Positions 1 to 5,976 of a stretch of DNA of 12,193 bases are shown piece by piece; within the stretch, counting starts at the first letter, position 1; every line of letters starts with the position of its first letter. A program made the position numbers and the translations under genes. Below the pieces are notes generated by a model. The model saw only the letters and a list, made by a program, of their open reading frames with translations, was not told where the DNA came from and ran no database searches. This DNA comes from NAT127 sp041655035 (GTDB taxonomy: Bacteria; Pseudomonadota; Gammaproteobacteria; Pseudomonadales; Porticoccaceae), in the NCBI GenBank assembly GCA_041655035.1, contig JBAZCN010000104.1, positions 1 to 12,193 on the forward strand, written 5' to 3'.

Positions 1-217
1 GCTCGATCCCCGCCGGGGTCAGGAGGTAGGCGTAGGCCAGCTTGTTCCGGTTGTTTTTGAAGTTGTTGGTTTTAATCCAGCCTTTTTGCAGCAGCGCGCG
101 GATGCAATAGTTGGCTTTGCCAAGGCTGATGCCCAGTTGGCGGGATAGCTCCCTTTGTGATATCTCCGGGTTGTTCTCCAGAATCCTCAACACTTTAAGA
201 TGTGTATCTTCAATCAT
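1..217 (-). CDS. MarR-like EPS-associated winged-helix regulator (N-terminal part, cut by window edge)
   Basis: Only the first 72 residues are visible, reading from the ATG at 217 to the left edge. The protein begins MIEDTHLKVLRILENNPE, followed by a helix-turn-helix segment (about residues 19-42, with SQRELSRQLGISLGKANYC) and a wing-like stretch (KTNNFKNNRNKLAYAYLLTP, about 50-69). This pattern matches my memory of the small MarR-family EPS-associated regulators found at the head of exopolysaccharide clusters. The start is chosen because it gives the normal N-terminus and no in-frame start lies just upstream. There is no recognisable Shine-Dalgarno; instead an ops element ends only 7 nt before the ATG. 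It is likely the first gene of a polysaccharide operon continuing to the left. Family call is fairly sure; the regulated promoter and ligand are unknown. Confidence 0.8.
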   Translation of the reverse strand, partial: MIEDTHLKVLRILENNPEISQRELSRQLGISLGKANYCIRALLQKGWIKTNNFKNNRNKLAYAYLLTPAGIE

Positions 218-224
218 AGCCAGG

Positions 225-258
225 CACGCTACCGCCCTACCTGACACAGGCATCGCGG
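225..258 (-). promoter_or_regulatory. ops element with upstream hairpin (RfaH loading site) in the leader of the MarR-like gene
   Basis: Read on the minus strand, positions 236-225 spell GGCGGTAGCGTG, an exact match to the ops core known to pause RNA polymerase and recruit RfaH. Just upstream is a 4-bp hairpin CCTG-TGT-CAGG (250-240), preceded by CCGCGATG. The same arrangement recurs at 4403-4437. Binding is inferred; the motif itself is seen directly. Confidence 0.85.
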
Positions 259-267
259 TTGTTATCG

Positions 268-298
268 TTTATATACAGTAAAAACCGGCATCATCCAA
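268..298 (-). promoter_or_regulatory. candidate sigma-70 promoter for the MarR-like gene
   Basis: On the minus strand TTGGAT (298-293) and TATATA (275-270) are 17 bp apart; TATAAA overlaps two bases further on. The -35 match is weak and the -10 good. Transcription would start near 262, leaving a leader of roughly 45 nt that contains the hairpin and ops element, which is the expected geometry for an RfaH-controlled leader. Confidence 0.4.
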
Positions 299-429
299 TA
301 GCATTAATACTATTTTGCGAAACATCTCATGTTTTCCGCCGGCAGCTTTAAGGCAAAAGACCCCTATTGAATGAACTGTTGCGGGGCGCCGGAAGCAATC
401 CTCGGCTGCAGTTGCCGCGGATGACGGTG

Positions 430-993
430 TCAGCAGTGGGTCTTTGCCTCGCGAAGTGGTGGGGCTTCGCGATCTTTGCTGTTGATGACCAGGTTGTCGA
501 GCGCGGGCCACTCGATGGCGATTGCAGGGTCGTTCCAGCGGATCGCGGCTTCACTGTCGCGGTGGTAGAAATCGGTGGTTTTGTAAAGGAAGTGGGTGTT
601 GTCTTCCAGAGCGACAAAACCGTGTGCAAAGCCTTCGGGAACCCACAGCATCTTGTGATTGCCGGCGCTGAGCTCCACGCCTACCCAGTTGCCAAAGGTG
701 GGCGAATGCTGGCGGATGTCCACCGCCACGTCGAAGGCCGCGCCCTGCACGACCCGCACCAGCTTGCCCTGGGCGTGGGGCGGCAACTGGTAATGCAGGC
801 CGCGCAACACGCCTTTTTTGGAGCAGGAATGGTTGTCTTGCACAAAGGGCCGGGGGATGGGCAGGCCAAGGGCCTCGAGACCCTGGTGGAATTTTTGCTC
901 GTTGTAGCTTTCCATGAACCAGCCGCGGTCGTCGTCGAATGCCACGGGCTCGATGATGACCACGTCGGCGAGGGATGTTTGGGTGAAGTTCAT
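430..993 (-). CDS. rmlC: dTDP-4-dehydrorhamnose 3,5-epimerase
   Basis: A 187-residue cupin enzyme that epimerises dTDP-4-keto-6-deoxyglucose at C3 and C5 to the L-lyxo intermediate, the third step of cytosolic dTDP-L-rhamnose synthesis. Visible family signatures: DDRGWF (21-26), QDNHS (52-56), LRGLHYQ (63-69) with the predicted catalytic base His67, the VPEGFAHGF turn (118-126), the likely catalytic Tyr137 in FLYKTTDFY, and Asp155 in WNDPAIAIEWP. Length is normal for RmlC. It is the last rml gene on the strand, separated from rmlA by a 400-bp repeat-filled gap instead of the usual tight junction. No strong Shine-Dalgarno is seen before the ATG. Assignment is secure by motif and by the neighbouring rmlB, rmlD and rmlA. 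Confidence 0.95.
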   Translation of the reverse strand: MNFTQTSLADVVIIEPVAFDDDRGWFMESYNEQKFHQGLEALGLPIPRPFVQDNHSCSKKGVLRGLHYQLPPHAQGKLVRVVQGAAFDVAVDIRQHSPTFGNWVGVELSAGNHKMLWVPEGFAHGFVALEDNTHFLYKTTDFYHRDSEAAIRWNDPAIAIEWPALDNLVINSKDREAPPLREAKTHC

Positions 994-1054
994 AGGGTTC
1001 GCTTCTGGTGCGTTGTTTTCGAAGATTTTAGGTTTTCTGGGACTGGGGCTTCCT

Positions 1055-1355
1055 GGTGCGCTTCATTCTTCAGCGCACCCTATGGATATCGGGGCAACGG
1101 CGGGTGTACCTCGTTGCCGAGTATTGGCACATTGCCATCGGGTGTGCCGACGGAGGAGGCGCACCGGCGGGGGTTCGCCGCGTTCTCCGGTGCGCTTCAT
1201 TCTTCAGCGCACCCTATGGATATCGGGGCAACGGCGGGTGCACCTCGTTGCCGAGTGTTGGCACATCGCCATAGGGTGTACCGACCGAGGAGGCGCACCG
1301 GCGGGGGTTCGCCGCGTTCTCCGGTGCGCTTCATTCTTCAGCGCACCCTATGGAT
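1055..1355. repeat. 134-bp tandem repeat, 2.25 copies, hairpin-rich (REP/BIME-like)
   Basis: Two full units (1055-1188 and 1189-1322) differ at only 6 positions by eye; a third is cut after 33 bases (1323-1355). Each copy starts with the perfect hairpin GGTGCGCT-N9-AGCGCACC (1055-1079, 1189-1213, 1323-1347). Unit 2 also has CCCTATGG (1212-1219) pairing with CCATAGGG (1269-1276) around an inner stem GGCAACG/CGTTGCC (1227-1233/1246-1252). At the unit end a GGAG...CTCC-flanked GC-rich stem follows. This resembles mosaic REP/BIME intergenic repeats; no coding role is apparent. Together with its flanks it fills the 994-1394 gap between rmlA and rmlC. Confidence 0.9.
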
Positions 1356-1366
1356 TGATTCCAGGG

Positions 1367-1387
1367 GACGGCCTCATCGGGGCCGTC
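1367..1387 (-). other. hairpin just after the rmlA stop codon
   Basis: GACGGCC (1367-1373) and GGCCGTC (1381-1387) form a perfect 7-bp stem with a 7-nt loop, starting 7 nt beyond the rmlA stop on the minus strand. There is no U-tract after it in the direction of transcription, so it is not a standard intrinsic terminator. It may protect the rmlA 3' end or serve as a pause or processing site. Confidence 0.5.
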
Positions 1388-1394
1388 TTCTCGG

Positions 1395-2303
1395 TCAGCG
1401 GATGAAGAAGGTATCCGCTGGCGAGGTGGTCAGGAGCTTTTCGAGATACAGCCCGTAGCCGGATTTTTGCAGGGCCTTGGCGCGTTCGCGCACCTGGTCG
1501 GCGCTCAACCAGCCCTGGTGATAGGCGATCTCTTCGGGGCAGGCGACCTTGTTGCCCTGGCGTTTTTCGATGGTTTCGACGTAGTGGGCGGCGTCCAGCA
1601 GGCTATCGTGGGTGCCGGTGTCGAGCCAGGCAAAGCCGCGGCCGAGCAGTTCGACGTTGAGGCTGCTGTCTTCGAGATAGGCGCGATTGACGTCGGTGAT
1701 TTCGAGTTCGCCACGGGCGGAGGGTTTGATCTGCCTGGCGATGTCGATCACCCGGTTGTCGTAGAAATAAAGGCCGGTGACCGCGTAGTTCGACTTGGGC
1801 TTGTGCGGCTTTTCCTCGATGCTGACGGCGCGGCCCTCGTTGTCGAATTCCACCACGCCAAAGCGCTCCGGATCCGCCACCTGGTAGCCGAAGATGGTCG
1901 CGCCCTGTTGGCGCTCGCGGGCGGTGCGCAGGTTGCGGGAGAAATTCTGCCCGTAGAAGATATTGTCGCCGAGGATAAGGCAGCAGTTGTCGTTGCCGAT
2001 AAAGTCTTCGCCGATCAGGAAAGCCTGGGCGAGGCCATCGGGCGAGGGCTGCTCGGCGTAGGTGAAATACACGCCGATGTCGCTGCCATCGCCCAGCAAG
2101 CGCTTGAAGCCAGGCATATCCTCGGGTGTGGAGATAATCAGGATGTCTCGGATCCCCGCCAGCATCAGCACTGACAGCGGATAATAGATCATCGGCTTGT
2201 CGTAGATGGGCAGCAATTGCTTGGAGATGCCGAGGGTGATGGGGTGCAGACGGGTGCCGGAGCCGCCAGCGAGAATGATGCCTTTCATGGATTTATCCGG
2301 CAT
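1395..2303 (-). CDS. rmlA: glucose-1-phosphate thymidylyltransferase
   Basis: Catalyses dTTP + glucose-1-phosphate to dTDP-glucose, the first step of dTDP-L-rhamnose synthesis in the cytosol. The nucleotide-binding signature LAGGSGTRLHPIT (11-23) and SKQLLPIYDKPMIYYPLS (27-44) are classic RmlA, followed by QPSPDGLAQAFLIGEDFIG, LGDNIFYG and EEKPHKPKSNYAVTGLYFYD. Counted from the ATG at 2303 it is 302 residues; an ATG at 2288 would give the more canonical start MKGIILAGG (297 residues) and I regard the two as about equally likely. The first five codons (MPDKS) coincide with a degenerate copy of a 15-nt repeat lying upstream, which slightly favours the shorter form. rmlD ends 75 bp upstream and rmlC follows after the repeat-filled gap. 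Confidence 0.95.
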   Translation of the reverse strand: MPDKSMKGIILAGGSGTRLHPITLGISKQLLPIYDKPMIYYPLSVLMLAGIRDILIISTPEDMPGFKRLLGDGSDIGVYFTYAEQPSPDGLAQAFLIGEDFIGNDNCCLILGDNIFYGQNFSRNLRTARERQQGATIFGYQVADPERFGVVEFDNEGRAVSIEEKPHKPKSNYAVTGLYFYDNRVIDIARQIKPSARGELEITDVNRAYLEDSSLNVELLGRGFAWLDTGTHDSLLDAAHYVETIEKRQGNKVACPEEIAYHQGWLSADQVRERAKALQKSGYGLYLEKLLTTSPADTFFIR

Positions 2304-2347
2304 GATTTTGTCCAGGTGGTTTTATCCAAGTTGATGTTGTCCAGGTT
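2289..2347 (-). repeat. short imperfect tandem repeats (about 15 nt) at the rmlA start
   Basis: Four related units run head to tail: 2289-2303, 2304-2317 (one base short), 2318-2332 and 2333-2347. On the minus strand they follow the pattern AACYTGGAYAAMAYC. The last unit before the gene overlaps the first five codons of the longer rmlA start. They may be a slipped-strand expansion or a binding array; nothing shows function. Confidence 0.6.
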
Positions 2348-2378
2348 GTTGGTAGCGGACTTGCCGGAGAGCCATTGG

Positions 2379-3269
2379 TCAGGCCAGGCATTCCGACACC
2401 ATGCGCGCCACACCCTGCTGCCAGGGCGGCAGGTGGAGTGCAAACGCTGCGCGAAATGCGCTGGTATCGAGCCGCGAGTTGGCCGGGCGCCGCGCCGGCG
2501 TGGGGTAGGCTGTCGACGCAATAGGCTCGATGGCCTCGACCGCCAGGGTCTCGCCACCGGCGCGGGCGCGGTCGATCACGAACCCTGCATATTCATGCCA
2601 ACTGGTTTCACCGGCCGGGGCAAGGTGGTAGAGCCCGCCTTTTTCCGGCTGGCTCCGCGCCTGTTGCAGGGCGTGGACCGTGGCGTCGGCGAGCAGTTCG
2701 GCACCGGTGGGCGCGCCAATCTGATCGCAGACGACACTGAGTGTCTGCCGTTCCCGCGCCAGGCGCAGCATGGTCTTGGCGAAGTTGTTGCCGTGGGCGC
2801 CATACACCCAACTGGTGCGAAAGATCAGGTGCCGGCAGCCGCTGGCGGCGATGGCCTGCTCACCTTCGAGCTTGGTGCGACCGTAGTGGTTGAGCGGTGC
2901 CACCCGGTCATTTTCACGCCAGGGTGTGGTACCGCTGCCGTCGAACACGTAGTCGGTCGAGTAGTGAACCAGCCAGGCGCCGAGGCGTTTGGCCGCGTCG
3001 CCGAGCACGGCGGGGGCGGCGGTGTTGATCAGCGCCGCCAGGTCGCGCTCGTCCTCGGCCTTGTCCACCGCGGTGTAGGCGGCGGCATTGACGATGATCG
3101 CCGGGCGCAGACGCTCGATGCTGTGCCTGAGGCCGTCGACATCCGCCAGGTCGCCGCCGAGACCATCGCCGCCATGGCGATCGAGAGCCACCAGATTGCC
3201 GAGCGGCGCCAGGGCGCGCTGCAATTCCCAGCCGAGCTGGCCATTCTTGCCCAACAGCAGGATTGTCAT
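2379..3269 (-). CDS. rmlD: dTDP-4-dehydrorhamnose reductase
   Basis: A 296-residue extended short-chain dehydrogenase that reduces dTDP-4-keto-L-rhamnose to dTDP-L-rhamnose with NAD(P)H, the last step of the pathway. Evidence: N-terminal dinucleotide-binding loop LLGKNGQLG (5-13), NAAAYTAVDKAE (61-72), the STDYVFDG signature (104-111) and the YGRTK catalytic Tyr129/Lys133 pair. SWVYG and GAPTGAELLAD follow as usual. The ATG overlaps the rmlB TGA in an ATGA arrangement, pointing to translational coupling. Length is typical. Confidence 0.95.
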   Translation of the reverse strand: MTILLLGKNGQLGWELQRALAPLGNLVALDRHGGDGLGGDLADVDGLRHSIERLRPAIIVNAAAYTAVDKAEDERDLAALINTAAPAVLGDAAKRLGAWLVHYSTDYVFDGSGTTPWRENDRVAPLNHYGRTKLEGEQAIAASGCRHLIFRTSWVYGAHGNNFAKTMLRLARERQTLSVVCDQIGAPTGAELLADATVHALQQARSQPEKGGLYHLAPAGETSWHEYAGFVIDRARAGGETLAVEAIEPIASTAYPTPARRPANSRLDTSAFRAAFALHLPPWQQGVARMVSECLA

Positions 3270-4348
3270 GCTGATCTGACCCCCAGGCGCTCACGCTGGT
3301 AGCTGCCGTCCTGTACCCGCCGGCACCAGTCGAGGTTGGCGAGGTACCACTCAACGGTCTTGCGCAAGCCGGTGGCAAAGGTTTCGGCGGGCGTCCAGCC
3401 CAGTTCGCGCTGGATCTTGCCGGCGTCGATGGCGTAGCGCAGATCGTGGCCGGGGCGATCGACCACGTGGCTGATCAGTTCGCGGTAGTGGCTGATGTGG
3501 GCGCAGGCCGCGCCACCCTCGGCCGGCGGGCGCAGAGCCTGCAACAGATCGCACAGGGTGTGCACCACCTCGATGTTCTGCTTTTCGTTATGGCCGCCGA
3601 TATTGTAGGTCTCTCCTACCCGGCCCTCGGTCAGCACTTTGTAAAGTGCGCGGGCGTGGTCTTCGACATAGAGCCAGTCGCGCACCTGGTCGCCTTTACC
3701 GTATACCGGCAGTGGCTTGCCCTCCAGGGCATTGAGGATCACCAGCGGGATGAGCTTTTCCGGAAAGTGGTAGGGGCCGTAGTTGTTGGAGCAGTTGGTG
3801 ATCACCACCGGCAGCCCGTAGGTGCGATGCCAGGCGCGCACCAGATGGTCGGAGCTGGCCTTGCTTGCGGAGTAAGGCGAACTGGGGGCGTAGGGTGTTT
3901 GCTCGGTGAACAGCTCGGCGGGGTCTTCCAGATCGCCATAGACCTCGTCGGTGGAGATATGGTGGAAACGGAACGCCGCCTTGCCGGCGGCGTCGAGACT
4001 GTGCCAATAGTGACGTGCCGCTTCCAGCAGGGTATAGGTGCCGACGATATTGGTTTCGATAAAGGCCGCCGGGCCGTCGATCGAACGGTCGACGTGGCTT
4101 TCGGCCGCGAGGTGCATCAGCAGCTCCGGTTGATGCTCGCGCAATACCCGGTCGACCTCCCCGCGATCGCAGATATCGACCCGCTCGAAGTGGTAGCGCG
4201 GGCTGTCGTGCACCGCCGCCAGAGATTCGAGGTTGCCGGCATAGGTGAGCTTGTCGACATTCACCACGCTGTGCCCGGTATCGCCGATAATGTGGCGCAC
4301 CACCGCCGAACCGATAAATCCGGCGCCGCCGGTAACGAGGATTTTCAT
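3266..4348 (-). CDS. rmlB: dTDP-glucose 4,6-dehydratase
   Basis: A 360-residue extended SDR enzyme that converts dTDP-glucose to dTDP-4-keto-6-deoxyglucose, the second step of rhamnose synthesis. It shows the NAD-binding GGAGFIG (7-13), AAESHVDRSI (81-90), the catalytic Thr-Asp-Glu in ISTDEVYGDL (T133, D134, E135) and the Tyr159/Lys163 pair in PYSASK. NNYGPYHFPEKLIPL and GDQVRDWLYVEDHARA complete the family pattern. The ATG at 4348 gives the canonical MKILVTGGAG; an upstream in-frame TTG at 4354 would add two residues and is less likely. There is no clear Shine-Dalgarno, as is common in RfaH-controlled leaders, and an ops element lies 54 nt upstream. It is the first gene of the rmlBDAC block. 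Confidence 0.96.
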   Translation of the reverse strand: MKILVTGGAGFIGSAVVRHIIGDTGHSVVNVDKLTYAGNLESLAAVHDSPRYHFERVDICDRGEVDRVLREHQPELLMHLAAESHVDRSIDGPAAFIETNIVGTYTLLEAARHYWHSLDAAGKAAFRFHHISTDEVYGDLEDPAELFTEQTPYAPSSPYSASKASSDHLVRAWHRTYGLPVVITNCSNNYGPYHFPEKLIPLVILNALEGKPLPVYGKGDQVRDWLYVEDHARALYKVLTEGRVGETYNIGGHNEKQNIEVVHTLCDLLQALRPPAEGGAACAHISHYRELISHVVDRPGHDLRYAIDAGKIQRELGWTPAETFATGLRKTVEWYLANLDWCRRVQDGSYQRERLGVRSA

Positions 4349-4402
4349 AATCAAAGCAGTGGGTTATGGGAAATCATGGCAGCGCAGGGCAACATCCGTG
4401 AA

Positions 4403-4437
4403 CACGCTACCGCCCTGCCCTGTTGCAGGCATCGCGG
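4403..4437 (-). promoter_or_regulatory. ops element with upstream hairpin (RfaH loading site) in the rmlB leader
   Basis: Minus-strand positions 4414-4403 spell GGCGGTAGCGTG, an exact ops core. Upstream is CCTG-CAA-CAGG (4429-4419), a 4-bp hairpin whose loop differs from the one in the other leader while the stem is the same; here flanking bases can extend the stem with one bulged G. CCGCGATG precedes it, as at 251-258. RfaH loading here would let polymerase read through the rml operon. Confidence 0.88.
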
Positions 4438-4463
4438 GCGGCGTGGAACAGATTACCGGCTTG

Positions 4464-4480
4464 CGTTCAATCATTGAACG
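4464..4480 (-). other. perfect palindromic repeat near the putative rmlB-operon transcription start
   Basis: CGTTCAA-TCA-TTGAACG: two 7-bp arms around a 3-nt centre. It lies between the candidate promoter and the ops element, at about +1 to +17 of the predicted transcript, a position suited to a repressor operator or a 5' RNA hairpin. Confidence 0.5.
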
Positions 4481-4486
4481 AACAGG

Positions 4487-4515
4487 ATGGTAGCCATGCG
4501 CTGCCTCGAAAGCAA
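4487..4515 (-). promoter_or_regulatory. candidate sigma-70 promoter for the rmlBDAC operon
   Basis: On the minus strand TTGCTT (4515-4510) and TACCAT (4492-4487) are 17 bp apart. Both hexamers are imperfect (3/6 and 4/6). The predicted start near 4480 would put ops about 65 nt into the transcript. An AT-rich stretch at 4514-4540 offers alternative -10 sequences, so the exact promoter is uncertain. Confidence 0.3.
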
Positions 4516-4568
4516 TTTTTCTGTCAGGATTTTTTACACAGACCGTGAGGCTGTTCACAACTCGCTGC

Positions 4569-5150
4569 TCACAACTGCGCCACCGGGGCGATATCGTGGA
4601 TGCTCACCGCGACGCTTTGCTGGCCACCGAGCACATTGAGCAGCAGGATCGCGCGGTCACTGGATTTTTCCATCTGGTAGACGGCGGTAAGGCCGGCGAA
4701 GGGACCATTGAGAAGCTCGACCCTGTCACCCTGTTCGAACAGCCTCCGCACCGTCGCCTTGTCGTCGCCACAGCGGTCGGGCTCGTTGCTCATCAGATAG
4801 CGGATGACGGTATCGGGTATCGCGTGGTAGGACTCCCCGAAGCGCACCAGCCCGATCGCCCCGAGGGTGGAGCGCACCGGCGCGGCGTTGTCGCGGTTCA
4901 GATCGAGGTGGAGGAAGAGATAGCCCGCAAACAACGGCTCGATCACATCGCGCCACTGGTTGCGCTGGCGCTTGCGGGTTTTGAGTTGAGGCAGATAGGC
5001 GCGGTAGCCTTGCCGTTGCAGGTTGACCAGCGCCTTTGCCTCGAGGCGGGCCTTGGTTTGCACCACGAACCACTGGGGGTGGTATTCCGCCAGCACGGAT
5101 TGTCCGGCTGGTGTCTCTGAGTAAACAGGCTCTGGGTAGATAGGCATCAT
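4569..5150 (-). CDS. rfaH: RfaH-like transcription antiterminator (NusG paralogue)
   Basis: A 193-residue NusG-family protein. The N-terminal NGN domain starts at about residue 26 (WFVVQTKARLEAKALVNLQ) and contains IEPLFAGYLFLHLDL (70-84) and GLVRFGESY (100-108), close to E. coli RfaH as I remember it (SEPLFPNYLF, HFVRFG). The C-terminal KOW domain starts at about 138 (FEQGDRVELLNGPFAGL) and has DRAILLLNVLGGQQSVAV. Glu71 and Arg166 align with the E. coli RfaH E48-R138 salt bridge that holds the fold-switching C-terminal domain closed, which supports RfaH over a housekeeping NusG. RfaH binds ops-paused RNA polymerase, suppresses Rho termination and recruits ribosomes through S10. Two ops elements lie downstream of this gene on the same strand. 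Upstream ATGs at 5147 and 5154 are close alternatives; the 5154 ATG is in a different frame. Confidence 0.88.
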   Translation of the reverse strand: MMPIYPEPVYSETPAGQSVLAEYHPQWFVVQTKARLEAKALVNLQRQGYRAYLPQLKTRKRQRNQWRDVIEPLFAGYLFLHLDLNRDNAAPVRSTLGAIGLVRFGESYHAIPDTVIRYLMSNEPDRCGDDKATVRRLFEQGDRVELLNGPFAGLTAVYQMEKSSDRAILLLNVLGGQQSVAVSIHDIAPVAQL

Positions 5151-5181
5151 TCATCCCGAATCGCTATATCCAATGTGCCGC

Positions 5182-5243
5182 TTGCCGCTATCTATACAGC
5201 TGACCGTCTCCACAGCCAACTGTCTGTATCGATAGCCGGGCAA
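5182..5243 (-). promoter_or_regulatory. long imperfect inverted repeat over the rfaH promoter region
   Basis: Arms TTGCCGCTATCTATACAG (5182-5199) and CTGTATCGATAGCCGGGCAA (5224-5243) are complementary apart from one mismatch and a 2-nt insertion, with a 24-nt centre. One arm covers the candidate -10 hexamer. No U-tract follows, so it does not look like a terminator; an operator for a dimeric regulator or a 5' structure is more likely. Confidence 0.6.
5191..5219 (-). promoter_or_regulatory. candidate sigma-70 promoter for rfaH
   Basis: Minus-strand TTGGCT (5219-5214) and TATAGA (5196-5191), each matching consensus at 4 of 6 positions with an ideal 17-bp spacer. The predicted start lies about 35 nt before the rfaH ATG. 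It sits inside the long inverted repeat. Confidence 0.45.
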
Positions 5244-5325
5244 CCGACCTGCCGCCACGCCATGGCGGTCTCGCAGTGTATTACCCGGGGTGTGACATTT
5301 CGTTGCCGAAATCGTTCACCGCCGT

Positions 5326-5898
5326 TCACGCCTTGGGCAAGGTCACTCCCCGCTGCCCCTGGTATTTGCCGCCGCGGTCCCGGTAGGAGACCTCGCACAC
5401 TTCGTCCGATTCGAAGAACAGCATCTGGGCCACACCCTCGTTGGCGTAGATCTTGGCCGGCAGGTTGGTAGTGTTGGAGAACTCCAGGGTCACATGCCCC
5501 TCCCACTCCGGTTCCAGCGGGGTGACGTTGACGATGATGCCACAACGCGCATAGGTGGATTTGCCGAGGCAGATGACCAGCACGTTGCGGGGAATGCGGA
5601 AGTACTCGATGGTGCGCGCCAGGGCAAAGGAGTTGGGCGGAATGATGCAGTAGTCGCCCTTGATGTCGACAAAGGCGTCGTTGTCGAAGTTCTTGGGATC
5701 GACGGTCTTCGAGTGGATATTGGTGAAGATCTTGAACTCGTCGGAACAGCGCACATCGTACCCGTAGCTCGACACCCCGTAGGAAATGACCCGCGGGCCA
5801 TTCTCGTCGGGCTGGCGCACCTGCCGGCCTTCGAAGGGTTCGATCATGGCGTGGCTCTTGGCCATGCGGGTGATCCATTTGTCCGACTTGATGGTCAT
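5326..5898 (-). CDS. dcd: dCTP deaminase
   Basis: A 190-residue trimeric cytosolic enzyme that deaminates dCTP to dUTP for thymidylate synthesis. The sequence has SYGVSSYGYDVRC (39-51), IIPPNSFALARTIEYFRIP (85-103), GKSTYARCGI (112-121) with the substrate-binding Ser and Arg, and VTPLEPEWEGHVTLEFSNTT (125-144), in which Glu139 corresponds to the catalytic glutamate. The C-terminal KYQGQRGVTLPKA lid is intact. It matches the Pseudomonas-type Dcd over its whole length. The ATG at 5898 has GGAA about 11 nt upstream. The repA-like gene ends 61 bp upstream on the same strand and rfaH starts 175 bp downstream. It supplies dTTP precursor, which RmlA also consumes, but I see no reason to treat that as more than coincidence. 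Confidence 0.96.
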   Translation of the reverse strand: MTIKSDKWITRMAKSHAMIEPFEGRQVRQPDENGPRVISYGVSSYGYDVRCSDEFKIFTNIHSKTVDPKNFDNDAFVDIKGDYCIIPPNSFALARTIEYFRIPRNVLVICLGKSTYARCGIIVNVTPLEPEWEGHVTLEFSNTTNLPAKIYANEGVAQMLFFESDEVCEVSYRDRGGKYQGQRGVTLPKA

Positions 5899-5935
5899 TG
5901 TGTGGTTCCAGAACGGTCAGTAGTGAAGGGCACGA

Positions 5936-5964
5936 ATCATACCCGTTAGCCGCTCCCCGTTAAA
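5936..5964 (-). promoter_or_regulatory. candidate promoter for dcd
   Basis: Minus-strand TATGAT (5941-5936), five of six matches to a -10 box, with TTTAAC (5964-5959) 17 bp upstream as a poor -35 that overlaps the stop codon of the repA-like gene. A promoter in this gap is plausible but weakly supported. Confidence 0.3.
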
Positions 5965-5976
5965 GTCCGGGAGGCG
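5951..5976 (-). other. hairpin at the 3' end of the repA-like gene
   Basis: CGCTCCCCG (5951-5959) and CGGGAGGCG (5968-5976) form a GC-rich stem with one mismatch and an 8-nt loop, overlapping the stop codon. No U-run follows on the minus strand, so termination before dcd is uncertain. Confidence 0.35.

Noticed and set aside
259..280. LexA box (TACTGTATATA half-site on the minus strand)
   Set aside because: Only the left half matches; the second CAG half-site is missing at the required spacing. Better explained as a -10 region.
1055..1355. CRISPR-like array
   Set aside because: Repeat unit is 134 bp and contiguous with no unique spacers, and there are no cas genes.
367..1458. 363-codon plus-strand open frame over rmlC and the repeat
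   Set aside because: Its protein repeats are just translated copies of the 134-bp DNA repeat, and the rest is antisense to rmlC.
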